Of a DNA stretch of 7,689 nucleotides, positions 1 to 6,756 are shown piece by piece. Origin of the DNA: WLMZ01 sp039920665 (lineage in GTDB: Bacteria > Actinomycetota > Acidimicrobiia > Acidimicrobiales > Ilumatobacteraceae); assembly GCA_039920665.1 (NCBI GenBank), contig JBDSDH010000088.1:1-7689 (forward strand), given 5' to 3'. The position numbers and the translations under genes were made by a program. The notes under the pieces are model-generated. The model did no database searches. It saw nothing but the letters and a program-made list of their open reading frames with translations, and was not told the origin of the DNA. Each line of letters begins with the position of its first letter. Within the stretch, counting starts at the first letter, position 1.

Positions 1-279
1 CTGGCCGACTTCATCCCGGCAGCGTTGGCCAACCAGATCGACTGGCACAAGACCTACGTCAACTGCTTCACCGCCGGCGCGAGTGGCGTGCGCCGGAGCC
101 GGATGCCGATGGTGCTGCCCGACGAGGAAGCGTGCATCAAAGCTGCACTCAGTATGTGCGGGAAGGACTTCCATGAACCCAAGCGAGTGGTGCGAATCGG
201 CAGCACGCTGCACATGTCGCACTGCCTCGTCAGCGCTGCGGTGCTGGCTGACCTCCCCGCCGGGGTCACCGCCGGCTGA
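1..279 (+). CDS. C-terminal part of a LarA/DUF2088-like protein (partial, 5' end outside window)
   Basis: The frame is open from base 1 and ends at TGA 277-279, giving 92 residues of a longer protein. A TTG at 25 could be mistaken for a start, but the frame runs through it to the window edge, so the gene is treated as 5'-truncated by the window. The pattern 'IDWHKTYVNCFTAG', then 'RMPMVLPDEEACIKAAL', then 'VVRIGSTLHM' near the end resembles from memory the C-terminus of proteins related to nickel-pincer lactate racemase LarA (DUF2088). In these a 'TYTN..T' stretch precedes 'P.v..dd..ai.aal' and 'vRI..TL'. Those proteins are cytosolic isomerase-like enzymes, many of unknown substrate. The catalytic and cofactor regions would lie upstream, so function cannot be checked here. 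A degenerate regulator starts 30 nt downstream on the same strand. Family assignment is moderate; substrate unknown. Confidence 0.5.
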   Translation: MADFIPAALANQIDWHKTYVNCFTAGASGVRRSRMPMVLPDEEACIKAALSMCGKDFHEPKRVVRIGSTLHMSHCLVSAAVLADLPAGVTAG

Positions 280-308
280 CACTTGGGCTGACACCGAGAC
301 TGCGCCCA

Positions 309-1034
309 ATGGGCGGCGGGACGACGCTGGTGATCCGACAACGCTTGATCGATCGCGCCACGGCGGCGACGGTGACATTGATCGCTGGCCCGAGCGGGTT
401 CGGCAAGACCAGCCTTGCGATCCAGTTGATGGCGCTCAGCCAGCACGGCTCGGTTCGAGTACTGATCGATCAGGACGCAACGGCTGCCGGGATCGCAGCG
501 CACATTGGTCAAGTGATGTCGATCGCCGGACTCAGCGACCTCGCCAATGCACTCGCCAAAGCACTCGCCGATGAGGATCCCGATGAGGCACTCACGGCGT
601 TCGTCGCGGCCTGGGCCGAGCGTGCCGACCTGTTGCAAGACCGCCCCTGGCTCGAACTCGAGTCGTACGGCTTGCCACAGCTGCGCGCCGCCCTGTCGCT
701 GATCGGTGACCGACAGCTGGCCACGCGACCACACCTGCTGGTCAAGGCGACTTGGGTCGCAGAGGGTCGCGACCCGGTAACTCGTCGGTCCTGCGACGTT
801 GGTCAAGTTGCTCGCACTGCGTTCGACGTTGACGGTGAAGGAAGTCATCGACGCGCTCTGGCCCGACGCCGATGGCAGCGAACGTCCTGGCCTCGCTCGG
901 CTGGCGGTGGCCGCCTACACCGGTGAGCTCCTGCCTGGCGACCGGTTCGAGGACTGGGCCGCGACACGCGCGAGCGGCTCAAACGGATGTTCCTGTCTTT
1001 GGTGGACCTGCCGCTGACGGCACCGGGCCGCTGA
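309..1034 (+). pseudogene. Decayed LuxR/LAL-type ATPase transcriptional activator with BTAD remnant
   Basis: Three pieces of one large regulator lie in order but in different frames. Piece one (309 to about 785, frame of base 309) has a clean P-loop, GPSGFGKT (residues 27-34 from ATG 309), after 'LVIRQRLIDR', as in MalT/LAL-type activators. It ends with TPR-like text 'RPHLLVKATWVAEGRD'. Piece two (about 781-959, next frame, just after TAA 778-780) reads 'VKLLALRSTLTVKEVIDALWPDAD', the winged-helix part of an OmpR/SARP-like DNA-binding domain. It passes directly into 'AAYTGELLPGDRFEDWA', typical of a BTAD domain. Piece three (about 960-1034, first frame again) reads 'RDTRERLKRMFLSLVDL' and stops at TGA 1032-1034. 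Intact relatives run to roughly a thousand residues; about 240 codons remain. No Walker B was found, so large in-frame deletions as well as two frame changes are inferred. Probably non-functional. Confidence 0.72.
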
Positions 1035-1046
1035 CGGATCCTGTGG

Positions 1047-1709
1047 TCAGAACAGCCGCGACACCACGATGGTGATCGCTGCATAGTGCAGCCCCGCACC
1101 GATGATGGTGCAGACGTGGAACACCTCGTGGAAGCCGAACACGCGCGGCCACGGATCGGGACGCTTGAGGGCGTAGATCAACGCACCGACCGTGTAGGCC
1201 AGCCCACCGCCCATCACGAGCCAGAACGTGAGCGGGCCGAGGCCGGTGTACCACTGGCTGATCGACGGCAGCGCCGCCCAGCCGACGACGACGTACACCG
1301 CCGCGAACGCCCAACGCGGCAGATGGGACGGCACCCATTGCAGGGCAATCCCGATCGCTGAACCGATCCAGCAGGTCGCGAGCACGCTCGTGCGATGCCA
1401 GCCGCTCAGCGACACGACAGCCATCGGCGTGTAGGCACCGGCGATGGCGAGGAAGATCGTGCAGTGGTCCAGCTTCGACATCAACGCCCGCGTCTGGGGC
1501 TGCCAGCGCAGGCGGTGGTAGGCGGCGGACACCCCGAACATCGCGCTGGTGCCGGCGACGTAGACGACGATGAGTCCCGCCCCCCGATCGGTGTCAGCTG
1601 CCTCGGCGATGATCACCGAGCCGAGCACGATCAGGGTTGCAAACGCGACAACATGCGACCAGCCGCGCAACAGCGGTTTGGTGAGCAGCGCAGCGACGAT
1701 CGTCGGCAT
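1047..1709 (-). CDS. trhA: Hemolysin III / PAQR-family seven-helix membrane protein
   Basis: A 220-residue protein from ATG 1709 to a stop at 1047-1049, the usual length for bacterial hemolysin III (TrhA/YqfA) proteins, relatives of the adiponectin receptors (PAQR). About seven hydrophobic segments are visible (near residues 17-36, 46-64, 83-102, 108-126, 132-150, 160-180, 199-217). The PAQR metal-site pattern is complete: SxxxH (S61, H65), D81 in 'KLDH', and HxxxH (H194, H198 in 'FGFHEVFHVC'), plus the family 'AYTP' at 92-95. Known members sit in the inner membrane and are linked to membrane homeostasis; the hydrolase reaction suggested for the superfamily is not proven here. The frame stays open upstream to 1943, but the extra 78 residues look unlike the family and would overlap the divergent GGDEF-EAL gene. 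The family-like 'KPLLRGWSH' begins at residue 11 from the chosen Met. No strong ribosome site is seen before this ATG. Confidence 0.9.
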   Translation of the reverse strand: MPTIVAALLTKPLLRGWSHVVAFATLIVLGSVIIAEAADTDRGAGLIVVYVAGTSAMFGVSAAYHRLRWQPQTRALMSKLDHCTIFLAIAGAYTPMAVVSLSGWHRTSVLATCWIGSAIGIALQWVPSHLPRWAFAAVYVVVGWAALPSISQWYTGLGPLTFWLVMGGGLAYTVGALIYALKRPDPWPRVFGFHEVFHVCTIIGAGLHYAAITIVVSRLF

Positions 1710-1853
1710 GTGCTCGGGTGCAGCGGGTTCCACCCAGCAACGGTAGCAAGTGGTGACGTGCTCAAGCCCGGCCCTGTTCGCGCCGATAGTTGAAGCGGTC
1801 GGAGGAGCGGTTGCGGACCCGCACAACCAGACCATGACCATCACCACGATCTC

Positions 1854-1857
1854 GGAG
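1854..1857 (+). promoter_or_regulatory. Shine-Dalgarno site of the GGDEF-EAL gene
   Basis: GGAG lies 8 nt before ATG 1866 and fixes this as the start of the PAS-GGDEF-EAL gene. It also argues against the upstream-extended start of the opposite-strand hemolysin III gene, whose longer frame would run over it. Confidence 0.6.
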
Positions 1858-1865
1858 CTCGCAGC

Positions 1866-3890
1866 ATGAACGACGGACCACCCTCGCACTCTTCTCAGCC
1901 GGCGCCACTGCACCCCGACCTGCACCCAACTCTGCGACGCCAACTCCGGCGACTCGGTATCGGCGATGGTCCACCCGATGCCGAGCAGTGGTCGGTTCTG
2001 CTGGAACGCGTCACCGAGGGCTACACCGAGGACGACCGCGGCCGAGAATTACTCGAGCGCTCGCTCGACATTTCGACCCGCGAGATGGGTGACCTGTACG
2101 ACGAACTCCAGCGCAGCTCGGAACATCAGATTGCGTTCGAGCGCGACAGGTTGCAGGCCGTGTTCGACGCGGTGTCCACTGCGTTGTTGGTCGTCGATGA
2201 CCGTGGTGTCGTCAACGCCGCCAACCCTGAGGCGCTCCGCCTGCTCGGCCCATTGCATGCGGTGGTCGGTCAGCCGCTGGAGACGTTGCTGATCGCCGGA
2301 AACAGCGAGCACAACGAGTTTCCGCTGCTGCAGGACAACTGGCGCTCGACGGTCATGTTCCAGCAACGCTGGCAGGCCGATGACATCAACCTCCGCCCGC
2401 GTGGCATGGAGCAATTTCCTGCCGACTGTGTGATCGTTCCGTTCCGTGGCGGCGCCACCGGTGGCAATCTATCGATGCCCGCCAACAGTGCTGTCGTGGT
2501 CATCACCGACAACAGCGACCGCGAGGTCTCGCGTTCGCTGTTGGAGTGGCAGGCCAACCATGACGTGCTGACGGGTCTCAGCAACCGCTCGCTCGTGACC
2601 GATCGGCTCGAACATGCCTTGCTGTTGGCTGGGCGTTCCGGTTCGTGGCCGGCTGTGCTGTTCATCGACCTCGACCGGTTCAAGTCGGTCAACGATCTGC
2701 TCGGTCACGCGACAGGTGACCGATTGTTGATCGAAGCAGCTCGCCGGATCGAACGCTCGATCCGCGCGGTCGACACCGTCGCTCGGCTCGGCGGCGACGA
2801 GTTCGTGATCCTGTGCGAGGCGCTCGAACGCCCCGATCTGGCCGAGCAGATCGCTGCGCGGATCTTGCACGCGCTGGAAGCGCCGTTCGACTTCAACGGC
2901 GAAGAGGTGTTCGTGTCGGCGTCGATCGGCATCGCTCGCGGGGACCGGACCACGGTGTCGGCGGACGATCTGATCCGTCAGTCCGATCTGGCGATGTACC
3001 GCGCCAAGGAGAACGGACGCAATCGGATCGAGACGTTCGACCCAGCGATGCATGCCGAATCACGGCGCAAGGTGAACGTCGAGCGGGCACTACGCGAGGC
3101 CCTCGACAACGACGAACTCACCGTTGTCTATCAACCGATCTTCGACACCGCCGAGGGCGCGCTCGTCGCATTCGAGGCGCTCGTTCGCTGGGACCATGCG
3201 GAGTACGGCAGCATCGGCCCCAACGAGTTCATCCCGTTGGCGGAGGAGGTCGGCCTGATCGCGGCCGTCGGCGAGCGGGTGCTCGAGATTGCCTGCCGCG
3301 ATGCGGCTTCGTGGCGAGAAACCGCCCACTTCCCGATCGGGCTGCACGTCAATGTGTCGGCTCGTCAGTTGAGTGCATCGAGCTTCGTCAACTATCTCGC
3401 CCGAGTCTTGCGTCACCACCACATCGAACCGTCGAGCCTGACGCTCGAACTCACCGAGTCGGTGCTGCTCGACAACCCGGAGCGTGCTGCGACCCGGTTG
3501 ATGGCACTGCGAGAGATCGGCGTACGGGTCGCAATTGACGACTTCGGCGTTGGCTATTCATCGCTCGCCTACCTGCGTCGGTTCCCGCTCGACGTGCTCA
3601 AGGTGGACCGCCAGTTCGTGGCCGGGATCGCCAATTCACCGCCTGGCCAGCACATCCTGCAAGCCATCGTCGACCTCGCCGCCGGTCTCGACTACGACGT
3701 CATTGCCGAGGGTGTCGAGCAACCCGAGGAATTGGTGCTGCTGCGTCAACTCGGCTTCCAGTACGCCCAGGGCTACCTGCTCGCGGCGCCCATGCCGCCG
3801 GCCGAAGCGCTGCTGCTCGCCGCTGCCTCGGCGATTTCGAGGCCCGCGCAACGCGAGCACTCGACGGACGAGGCTCTCCAAGCTCGATAG
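1866..3890 (+). CDS. Soluble PAS-GGDEF-EAL cyclic-di-GMP signalling protein
   Basis: A 674-residue protein with no membrane segment. Residues 20-90 form a charged helical region ('LRRQLRRLGI', 'LLERVTEGYTEDD', 'REMGDLYDELQ') seen from memory before PAS/GGDEF or kinase modules. A PAS-like domain covers about 92-218. The GGDEF domain (about 228-392) has 'NHDVLTGL', 'FIDLDRFKSVND', an intact GGDEF at 309-313, and an inhibitory I-site RAVD (300-303) exactly five residues before it. The EAL domain (about 402-650) has EAL 437-439, N496 in 'NVSARQ', E528 in 'LELTES', D558-D559, the loop 'DFGVGYSS', K579, E615 and Q635. Both diguanylate cyclase (2 GTP to c-di-GMP) and phosphodiesterase (to pGpG) activities are therefore possible; net activity cannot be read from sequence. 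GGAG at 1854-1857, 8 nt before the ATG, supports the start. It is divergent from the hemolysin III gene and appears monocistronic. Confidence 0.95.
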   Translation: MNDGPPSHSSQPAPLHPDLHPTLRRQLRRLGIGDGPPDAEQWSVLLERVTEGYTEDDRGRELLERSLDISTREMGDLYDELQRSSEHQIAFERDRLQAVFDAVSTALLVVDDRGVVNAANPEALRLLGPLHAVVGQPLETLLIAGNSEHNEFPLLQDNWRSTVMFQQRWQADDINLRPRGMEQFPADCVIVPFRGGATGGNLSMPANSAVVVITDNSDREVSRSLLEWQANHDVLTGLSNRSLVTDRLEHALLLAGRSGSWPAVLFIDLDRFKSVNDLLGHATGDRLLIEAARRIERSIRAVDTVARLGGDEFVILCEALERPDLAEQIAARILHALEAPFDFNGEEVFVSASIGIARGDRTTVSADDLIRQSDLAMYRAKENGRNRIETFDPAMHAESRRKVNVERALREALDNDELTVVYQPIFDTAEGALVAFEALVRWDHAEYGSIGPNEFIPLAEEVGLIAAVGERVLEIACRDAASWRETAHFPIGLHVNVSARQLSASSFVNYLARVLRHHHIEPSSLTLELTESVLLDNPERAATRLMALREIGVRVAIDDFGVGYSSLAYLRRFPLDVLKVDRQFVAGIANSPPGQHILQAIVDLAAGLDYDVIAEGVEQPEELVLLRQLGFQYAQGYLLAAPMPPAEALLLAAASAISRPAQREHSTDEALQAR

Positions 3891-3942
3891 CTGGTGAACG
3901 GCTGCGACGATTGTTGCATCGCGTTCTCGAACGGTCGACGGA

Positions 3943-4518
3943 TCAACTGCCGAACGCATAGCCGAGGTCGGGCGCAGTGAGCATCGGTGCGTAGGCGATG
4001 CCGGCCGCCTCGGCCATCGCAGCGACGGTGCCGCCGCGATCGACGATCACTGTGATCAACACCGGCTCGGCACCGAAGGCGCGCACTGCATCGACTGCCT
4101 CGAAAATCGAGGAACCGCGGGTGACCGTGTCCTCGGTGATGACCACCTTGTCGCCGGGCTGCAATGCGCCGGCCACCCGTCCGGTGACCCCGTGATCCTT
4201 GGCCTCCTTGCGCACACTGAAACTGCGCAGGTTCAGGTCGCGGGTGGCGGCGACTGCCGCGACGCCGTACGCCACCGGATCGGCACCCATCGTCAACCCG
4301 CCGATCGCGGTCGCGTCGGCTGGGATCAAGGCGAGGGCGACATCGGCCATCAACAGCACTCCATCGGCGCGGCACGCGGTCTGCTTGGTGTCGAGGAACC
4401 AGGTGCTCTTGGCGCCCGACTTGAGCGTGAAATCACCGGTCTTCACGGAGTACCGCAGCACGTGATCGCGCAAAGCTGCCCGGGCTGATGCCAGCGCATC
4501 GGAGGTCGTGGAGGTCAT
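3943..4518 (-). CDS. pyrE: Orotate phosphoribosyltransferase (EC 2.4.2.10)
   Basis: A 191-residue protein with the features of bacterial PyrE, the cytosolic enzyme that joins orotate to PRPP to give orotidine-5'-monophosphate in de novo UMP synthesis. 'GDFTLKSGAKSTWFLD' (28-43) is the N-terminal substrate loop. 'SVRKEAKDHG' (101-110) carries the catalytic-loop R103, K104, K107 and H109. The PRPP-binding motif is V125 to S137, with adjacent acids E129-D130 and the TxGxS end. Length is slightly short of the common ~210 residues but complete. ATG 4518 is the only upstream choice, because an in-frame TAG lies four codons before it. GGGAG directly abuts the ATG with no spacer, too close for normal Shine-Dalgarno use. 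No other pyr gene is adjacent. It is convergent with the GGDEF-EAL gene, with 52 nt between the stops. Confidence 0.95.
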   Translation of the reverse strand: MTSTTSDALASARAALRDHVLRYSVKTGDFTLKSGAKSTWFLDTKQTACRADGVLLMADVALALIPADATAIGGLTMGADPVAYGVAAVAATRDLNLRSFSVRKEAKDHGVTGRVAGALQPGDKVVITEDTVTRGSSIFEAVDAVRAFGAEPVLITVIVDRGGTVAAMAEAAGIAYAPMLTAPDLGYAFGS

Positions 4519-4593
4519 CTCCCGAACCTACGCCACCGCACCGAGTTCGATGGTCGGTAGGCAGGCGGATCGCGCGTTCTGGCGCTCGTGGGG

Positions 4594-4605
4594 TAAACGT
4601 TTATA
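4594..4605 (-). promoter_or_regulatory. Candidate promoter -10 / palindrome upstream of pyrE
   Basis: On the minus strand TATAAA (4605-4600) is the only AT-rich hexamer in this GC-rich gap and suits a -10 box for pyrE, giving a leader of roughly 75 nt. It overlaps a perfect 10-bp palindrome TAAACGTTTA (4594-4603), which could be an operator or chance. No convincing -35 box is seen 16-18 nt upstream. The rest of the 190-nt gap (4519-4708) holds nothing I recognise. Confidence 0.3.
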
Positions 4606-4708
4606 GCGGCGCTGGGCGTCGAGCAGTCGGGTGTCCTGGAGCGAAAGATGCTGGTCACGTGCGCCTGGTTGTGCGCAGTCTTGTTTGGCTGGCGATCGCC
4701 GGGTTGGA

Positions 4709-5434
4709 TCAGATGAGTCGCGGTGTTTGCGCGCTGTGTCCACCGTCGACGGCGAGGTCGATGCCGGTGATCCATTGTGACTCGTTGCTGGCCAGGAACA
4801 CTGCGGCGGCGGCGACATCCATGGGTTCGCCGATGCGGCCGAGTGGCAGTCCGGTCGCGAGTTGGTCCTCGTGCTCGTCGATGACGTCGGCGACCATTGG
4901 GGTCCGGATGACCCCGGGCAGGATCGCGTTGACTCGAATGCCGAGCGGCCCGAGGTCGAGAGCAGCGGCCTTTGTCAGCCCGCGGACGCCGAACTTCGAC
5001 GCCGTGTATCCGGCTGTCGAGCGTTGGGCTGCGATTCCATTGATCGATGCGATGTTGACGATGGAGCTGCCCGGCGGCATGTATTGGCTGACGGTTCTGA
5101 TGCCGAGGAAGGGCCCGACGAGATTGACGTCAAGGACCTGGCGGAAGCTGTCGAGTGTCATCTGATGGATGGGCGCGCTGGCGTGGACGCCTGCGTTGTT
5201 GATGAGCACGTCGATGCGGCCGTGCATCTCGATGATCGACGCGACCAACTTCGTCCATTCTGTTTCCGATGTGACGTCGAGGTGGGTGATGCCGTCGCCG
5301 TCGATGATGTCGCACGACACGACGATGGCACCTTCGTTGGTGAAGTGCTGTACTTCGGCCGCGCCCTGGCCGCGTGCGGCTCCGGTGATGATGCAGACGC
5401 GACCGGCGAGGCGTCCGCTGGATTCGGCGGTCAT
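4709..5434 (-). CDS. Short-chain dehydrogenase/reductase (SDR), NAD-type, hydroxysteroid dehydrogenase-like
   Basis: A 241-residue classical SDR, full length for the family. The cofactor motif TGAARGQG occupies 17-24. Asp42 at the end of the second beta strand ('VVSCD') points to NAD(H) rather than NADP(H). NNAG is at 79-82, and the catalytic tetrad is N104, S130, Y143 and K147 in the 'YTASK' box. The text 'FGVRGLTKAAALDLGPLGIRVN' resembles actinobacterial 3-alpha/20-beta-hydroxysteroid dehydrogenase-type enzymes; the true alcohol or ketone substrate is unknown. The same frame is open upstream to 6088, but that extension is antisense-frame text inside the neighbouring monooxygenase. Family alignment and a GGGA 6 nt upstream favour ATG 5434. 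It follows the monooxygenase after 49 nt on the same strand and is probably co-transcribed with it. Confidence 0.93.
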   Translation of the reverse strand: MTAESSGRLAGRVCIITGAARGQGAAEVQHFTNEGAIVVSCDIIDGDGITHLDVTSETEWTKLVASIIEMHGRIDVLINNAGVHASAPIHQMTLDSFRQVLDVNLVGPFLGIRTVSQYMPPGSSIVNIASINGIAAQRSTAGYTASKFGVRGLTKAAALDLGPLGIRVNAILPGVIRTPMVADVIDEHEDQLATGLPLGRIGEPMDVAAAAVFLASNESQWITGIDLAVDGGHSAQTPRLI

Positions 5435-5483
5435 TGCGGATCCCGATTGAGCGAACGGCGCGCGCTCGGTGCGTGCATGTCGT

Positions 5484-6659
5484 TCATTGGCCGCCGACCG
5501 CGTACTTTGCGATCGATGTCGTTGAGGAGCCGGCCCCTCGGAAGTGTGGGATGACGTGTTCTCCGATGTTTCGGATCGTTTCGAGCATGGCCCACTGGGG
5601 AACCGTGCCCATCTGGTTGAGGAACAGGATCTCGTCAGCGCCTGCTTCGACGAGTCGTTCGACGTAGCCGATGCAGTCATTGACGGTGCCGTACGCGTGG
5701 TTGGGGTTGAGCATCGCGAACCGTGGGTCGCTGAAGTCGACGCTGATCTTCTCTCGTCCGATCGCGGACTCGATGACTGCGGTCCCGTCAGCGGTTCGTG
5801 CGCTGAGGTCGGCGGGCCAGGTTGATGGATCGGGCAGAGGATGTGCCCCGTTGCTGGCCCAATGGCCGATGGCTTCCATGAAGAAGCGTTGGCCGCGCAT
5901 GCCGATGCGGCGCGCTTCGGGACCGTCGTCGAGCACGACGGTGGGGCACAGCGCGGCGAGGTGCTCTGTGGGTCGTGAGCCAACCTGATCAGCTGTCGTC
6001 CGGTTGGCGAACGCGGTCCGGTACAGCGCGTTCTTCTCGGCGACCTGTTCGGGCCCACCGAAGCCGAGCACCAGTGCGCCGATGCCACGGCTTCCTGCTG
6101 CGGTGAGCGTGTCGTTGTGGGTGCATGCCATGTACAGCGGTGGGTGTGGGTCCTGGATTGGCTTCGGGTGGATGCGTCGGGGTGGGAAGTCGACGAACTC
6201 TCCGTGGTGCTCGATGACGTCCTCGGTCCAGATGCGAGGGACGAGTCGCATGGCTTCCTCGATCATCGGTGGGAGGTCATCGAGGGCGTACCCGAACGTG
6301 CCGGCCTCTTGTTGGGTGCCGCCTTTTCCGAACCCGACGTGGAGGCGGCCGCCGGAGAGGATGTCGAGGGTTGCGCACCGCTCGGCGATCTTGACCGGAT
6401 GGTTCTGTCTGGGTGGAAGACAGATCACGCCGTGCCCGATGCCGATCCGCGTGGTGCGTCCGGCGAGGAAGGCGAGGAACGTTTCCGGTGCACTCATGTG
6501 TGCGTATTGCTCGAGGGCAGTGTGCTCGACCGCCCAGATCGTGTCGAACCCAAGCTGTTCGGCGAGCAGTGCTTGCTCGAGGATGTCGCGCAGTGCGATG
6601 ACGTCGCCCTCGCGACTGGTGTCTGCGGTCTGGGCTTCGTAGATGATCGAGAACTTCAT
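5484..6659 (-). CDS. LLM-class (luciferase-like) flavin-dependent monooxygenase
   Basis: A 391-residue protein of the bacterial luciferase-like superfamily (TIM-barrel oxygenases using reduced FMN or F420). N-terminal features match LuxA-like members: an opening strand 'MKFSIIYEAQ', 'GFDTIWAVEH' with H46 at the place of the luciferase active-site histidine, and 'RTTRIGIGHGVICLPPRQNHPVKIAERCATLD' style text (split over residues 68-99). 'LSGGRLHVGFGKG' follows at 101-113, the usual flavin-phosphate-side segment. The product could hydroxylate or cleave a hydrophobic substrate; FMN and F420 cannot be told apart by eye. The frame stays open to 6851, but ATG 6659 has the family N-terminus and AGAAGG 5 nt upstream, so it was chosen. 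It needs a separate flavin reductase, and none is in the window. It is divergent from a TetR regulator and first of a two-gene set with the SDR. Confidence 0.92.
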   Translation of the reverse strand: MKFSIIYEAQTADTSREGDVIALRDILEQALLAEQLGFDTIWAVEHTALEQYAHMSAPETFLAFLAGRTTRIGIGHGVICLPPRQNHPVKIAERCATLDILSGGRLHVGFGKGGTQQEAGTFGYALDDLPPMIEEAMRLVPRIWTEDVIEHHGEFVDFPPRRIHPKPIQDPHPPLYMACTHNDTLTAAGSRGIGALVLGFGGPEQVAEKNALYRTAFANRTTADQVGSRPTEHLAALCPTVVLDDGPEARRIGMRGQRFFMEAIGHWASNGAHPLPDPSTWPADLSARTADGTAVIESAIGREKISVDFSDPRFAMLNPNHAYGTVNDCIGYVERLVEAGADEILFLNQMGTVPQWAMLETIRNIGEHVIPHFRGAGSSTTSIAKYAVGGQ

Positions 6660-6664
6660 GTTCG

Positions 6665-6670
6665 CCTTCT
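6665..6670 (-). promoter_or_regulatory. Shine-Dalgarno site of the luciferase-like monooxygenase
   Basis: AGAAGG on the minus strand with a 5-nt spacer to ATG 6659. It decides the start against the upstream-open frame, which would otherwise run into the tetR gene on the other strand. Confidence 0.6.
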
Positions 6671-6705
6671 GTGGTGGACGATCGGGTTTCAAAGACGAGT
6701 TCCAC

Positions 6706-6722
6706 TGTGGCCAATGGCCGCA
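6706..6722. promoter_or_regulatory. TetR operator candidate, copy 1
   Basis: TGTGGCCAATGGCCGCA is a 17-bp imperfect palindrome: seven of eight mirror pairs match around a central base. It repeats copy 2 at 6740-6756 with only two differences. It lies 47 nt upstream of the monooxygenase start, where a bound repressor would block that promoter. Size and symmetry fit TetR-family operators. Confidence 0.7.
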
Positions 6723-6734
6723 TCCGTCGTGAGC

Positions 6735-6740
6735 TAGTAT
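6735..6740 (+). promoter_or_regulatory. Candidate -10 box of a leaderless tetR transcript
   Basis: TAGTAT fits the -10 pattern TAnnnT and ends 7 nt before ATG 6748, so transcription would begin at or next to the start codon. No Shine-Dalgarno site precedes the ATG, and an in-frame TAG (6742-6744) rules out a longer protein. No clear -35 was seen. Confidence 0.4.
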
Positions 6741-6756
6741 GTAGCCAATGGCCACA
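6740..6756. promoter_or_regulatory. TetR operator candidate, copy 2, overlapping the tetR start codon
   Basis: TGTAGCCAATGGCCACA is a 17-bp palindrome with one mismatched pair; symmetry extends one base each side (6739-6757). It is the second copy of the motif at 6706-6722, with centres 34 bp apart (about three helical turns). The ATG of tetR (6748-6750) lies in its centre, so binding would autoregulate tetR. Confidence 0.72.

Noticed and set aside
462..473. Perfect 12-bp palindrome CTGATCGATCAG
   Set aside because: It falls inside the coding text 'LIDQ' of the P-loop remnant, and GATC/CGATCG strings are common in such genomes, so chance is likely.
54..848. 264-codon open frame on the minus strand
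   Set aside because: It lies opposite the LarA-like end and the P-loop part of the decayed regulator. Its translation shows no recognisable motif and is rich in Arg, Ala and Gln, as expected for an antisense frame of high-GC coding DNA.
1710..1943. N-terminal extension of the hemolysin III protein to 298 residues
   Set aside because: The extra 78 residues do not look like the family and overlap the start of the divergent GGDEF-EAL gene, while the shorter start gives the usual 220 residues.
3891..3942. Possible bidirectional terminator between the GGDEF-EAL gene and pyrE
   Set aside because: Only 4-bp stems such as CGTT-CTCG-AACG were found and no T run on either strand, so no terminator can be supported.
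4862..5554. 230-codon plus-strand open frame opposite the SDR
   Set aside because: Asp/Arg/Val-rich antisense shadow of a well-supported SDR; no motif recognised.
5435..6088. N-terminal extension of the SDR to 459 residues
   Set aside because: The extension is Ser/Arg/Pro-rich out-of-frame text within the monooxygenase gene. The SDR family start and a ribosome site are at 5434.
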